This document shows, piece by piece, positions 62,101-64,000 of a DNA stretch of 64,000 nt; the stretch's first letter is position 1, and each line of letters opens with the position of its first letter. The notes beneath the pieces were generated by a model. The model saw only the letters and a program-made list of their open reading frames with translations, searched no databases and was not told the origin of the DNA. The position numbers and the translations under genes were made by a program. The stretch spans positions 286,793 to 350,792 of the forward strand of contig FN647849.1 in assembly GCA_000310025.1 (NCBI GenBank), in the 5' to 3' direction. Source of the DNA: Ectocarpus siliculosus. Its lineage: Eukaryota; Sar; Phaeophyceae; Ectocarpales; Ectocarpaceae.

Positions 62101-62646
62101 GACAATAAGTGTTGGAAGAAGAATACACCAGGCAGCGCTGGAGAACGGCATAAAGTATCTATCAGGGAGGATAATTTGAGATATCCCGCTCGCCTTTTTC
62201 AGCCACCATATTGTCCTCTGTTTCAACAGCACATGTCATCCGATGAGGACTTGCACCTAGGTTGCCCCCCCCGCCCCCAGGAGACGTTGATATCCTTACG
62301 CTAGTAGTGGGGATGCAGTGACGTCAGCTTGCACAACATCCACACACGACTGCTGTTTGTCTGTGTACGAAGTCTGCGTTCTCTCTGTTTTTTCTCCTGT
62401 TCAGTTTTCGCGCAAGGAAATAATGTACCCCGCCCTTCACGCCTCATTCACTCGATTCTCGACTTTGTGTTTTATGCCTTGATGTGGGATGGAGAGAGAA
62501 GGGAAAAGTACCACCGGCAAGGGGTTTCTGCGCTAGAGGAGGACAGCTGGGAGGGAAGCCGAAATGAGCAAGGAGGCGGCGGCGGCGGCGGGGTTGGGGG
62601 TAGAGACTCGACTGGGAGGAGACGGCGGCGGGTTGACCCCATGGAG
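59104..62646 (+). CDS. J-domain (DnaJ/HSP40) co-chaperone, partial
   Basis: Plus-strand exons are about 59104-59263, 60035-60110, 61359-61414 and 62502-62646, joined in phase; the gene continues rightward. The J domain stimulates Hsp70 ATPase activity and is read across all exons: helix I LYDELEVHWGATA, helix II REIKKAYYRLAVQHHPDKK with the invariant HPD, helix III RFKRVSEAYQILQDD, and helix IV REKYHRQGVSAL. A Gly-rich stretch and VDPME follow, which in the family often leads into a DnaJ-X-type region. Residues before the J domain are Gly-rich. No in-frame ATG precedes the domain in exon 59104, so a start exon is missing. Introns carry a nested MITE, a larger inverted-repeat element and, if transcription continues, the long hairpin at 63131-63877. 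Confidence 0.88.
60205..61180. mobile_element. Inverted-repeat element of about 1 kb in a J-gene intron
   Basis: The left arm at about 60205-60250 (TTTTTTTGGGAGCATGC, then AAAGTTGCGAGAAAAGTT) is inverted at about 61143-61180. The interior holds the TACCGTA-family MITE and no convincing transposase. It may be a non-autonomous DNA transposon. Confidence 0.6.
60423..60654. mobile_element. MITE-like element, TACCGTA family, long inverted repeats (copy 3)
   Basis: Inverted arms of about 73 bases lie at 60423-60495 and 60583-60654, both starting TACCGTA then GGTTGCGAGTCA and including TTTTCTCCACAACCAGGAGG. The termini match the 58660 and 13633 elements (TACCGTAGGTTGCG), but the arms are longer. 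Confidence 0.85.
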
Positions 62647-64000
62647 GTATTGAAACCGTGCTGCCATTGCTGTTGTTGTTGTTGTTGTTGTCGGGCATTT
62701 GATTGTTGGGTCTCTCAGATTATTCTCGCCGCTCGTTCTACTCTTCTACACACGAAAAAGGCCGAAATATGCTACGAGCTTGCTTATCATGCTAGAACGC
62801 CCTACATGTAGATTTTCCTGTGTTCCCCAGCTCCGCCCGACATGTCACGCGCAGTTTACCGGGAGGTGGGGTCCTGGTCTGGCCTCAGTCAAGCGTTACG
62901 TGGCATGGCTGGAGCATGCCCCCCCCCCCCCCCCCCACATTCTTTCTCCCAGTGGTTCCTCCCCCTCTGGTAACTTAAAAAGGCCCAACCGGGAACCCAC
63001 CCCACAACTCGTTTGGGGTGAATAAACGTCTTCATGTTCTAGAGGTTGTTGGATCTCTTTTCTCTAACCCTCCCTGGTGACAGGGAGTCGAGCAGTGCAG
63101 CGGCAGTCGTGAAGCGAAGGTATGCAAGGCGGAAAACGAAAAATCGATGTCTTGATCACGTCCGGGCGTCATTGCAGGAATGAGGCGCACGTAACATATG
63201 AGTACACTTTGGTCACATGGACAGACCTCACTGACTTTGTCGGCATATCTCCTCAACCTCTTGGACGCATCAGAGCCTCTATAAGAACGTCGTTTCAACG
63301 AGGTTTTCTCCACTTTGCCCTCAACCCCTCCTCAGTGGCAAGAGCCCCCCCCCCCTCTTCTGAACTGAGAAAATTCTCATTTGACAACATGTACAACTAT
63401 GGCGAAGACCATGTAGCGCTACATAGATGCGTTGAGGACAGAGGCACTCACGGCCTCCTTTGATGTCGGCATTTCTGAGAAGAAACGGAAGCCCTGCTGA
63501 GACTAGCTGTGCTCCGTGTACGCCGGGTGCAGAGTCGGGTGCACCGACGTCAAGGAGGCCGCCAGTATCGCTGTCCTCAAGGTATCTAGCTTAACACGGT
63601 CTTTCGCATAGTTGTACATGTTGTCAAATGAGGATTTTGGCTCAGTTCAGAAAACGGGGGCTCTTGCCACTAAGGAGGGGTCGAGGGCAAAGCGAAGAAA
63701 GCCAAGTTGAAACGGCGTTCTGATAGAGACCCTGATGCGTCCAAGAGGTTGAGAAGATATGCCGGACTAGCGAGTGAGGTCTGCTCATGTCACCAAAGTG
63801 TACCTAGGTGTGACGTGCGCCTCGTTCCTGCAATGACGGCCGGACGTGATCAATACGTCGACCTTTCGTTTTCCTCTCTCCACCGCGTCACGCGGGTCAC
63901 TGGTACATGCAGGCCAGCCGCGGCTGCCGAAACGCCAGTAGCAGCGTTTACGTGAGGCGGAGGAGAGAGGAAAAGAAACAACGACGGATTGATGACGGGC
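62647..64000. other. Right edge: J-gene intron or 3' region
   Basis: The next exon of the J-domain gene was not identified. A 36-base in-phase candidate (about 63083-63118) has splice-like edges but no family support. Most of the interval is the long inverted repeat. Confidence 0.4.
63131..63877. repeat. Long inverted repeat (340-bp arms, about 70-bp loop)
   Basis: The left arm at about 63131-63471 is inverted at about 63540-63877, separated by about 70 bases. Shared blocks include GATCACGTCCGG, GTCATTGCAGGAA, GTGGCAAGAGCCCCC and TTTGACAACATGTACAACTATG. Mirror open frames on opposite strands result from the two arms. Confidence 0.9.

Noticed and set aside
1-64000. CRISPR arrays, rRNA genes, integrated viral genes
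   Set aside because: No direct-repeat/spacer pattern, rRNA-like conserved sequence or recognisable viral structural or replication protein was seen on either strand.

Overview
The window looks like nuclear DNA of a stramenopile, most probably a brown alga such as Ectocarpus. This is inferred from gene content and texture, not from a search. Genes are split into many short exons (33-880 nt) joined by GT-AG introns of 0.2-3 kb. Introns carry MITE-like inverted-repeat elements, tandem repeats and microsatellites. There are also genes with one leucine-rich repeat (LRR) per exon and secreted Cys-rich modules. No operon, ribosomal RNA, tRNA or CRISPR feature was seen. Two N gaps (10631-10635 and 22852-22951) mark a draft assembly. 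Gene models were built by hand from splice sites, reading phase and protein motifs, so terminal exons are the least certain part.

Layout: 186-3015 (minus) is a secreted protein with three copies of a Cys-rich module, running off the left edge. 5973-11614 (minus) is a DEK_C plus PC4 transcription coactivator. 11878-18045 (plus) is a CHK/ecdysteroid-kinase-like phosphotransferase, starting head to head with it. 18060-20067 (plus) is a tentative uncharacterised gene. 22071-27908 (plus) is an FCP1/SCP-like DxDxT phosphatase broken by an assembly gap. 27909-34413 is mostly repeats. 34414-41267 (plus) is a secreted receptor-like protein: signal peptide, one Cys-rich module, about ten LRRs with one exon each, a C-cap and an EGF-like exon. 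46916-54080 (minus) is a RING plus coiled-coil protein of the HEI10/CCNB1IP1/Zip3 type. 55488-55932 (minus) and 58182-58599 (plus) hold tentative exons. 59104-62646 (plus) is a J-domain co-chaperone continuing past the right edge.

The genes do not form a pathway. PC4, the phosphatase and the RING protein are expected to be nuclear (transcription, phosphoprotein control, meiotic crossover regulation by family analogy). The kinase and J protein are expected in the cytosol. The two Cys-module proteins are secreted or surface exposed and share a domain that I cannot name; together with the LRR exon array they are the most novel part of the window. A dispersed repeat with the core TGGTCTAAC sits 52-82 nt upstream of four predicted 3' splice sites, and three MITE-type families have inserted into introns.
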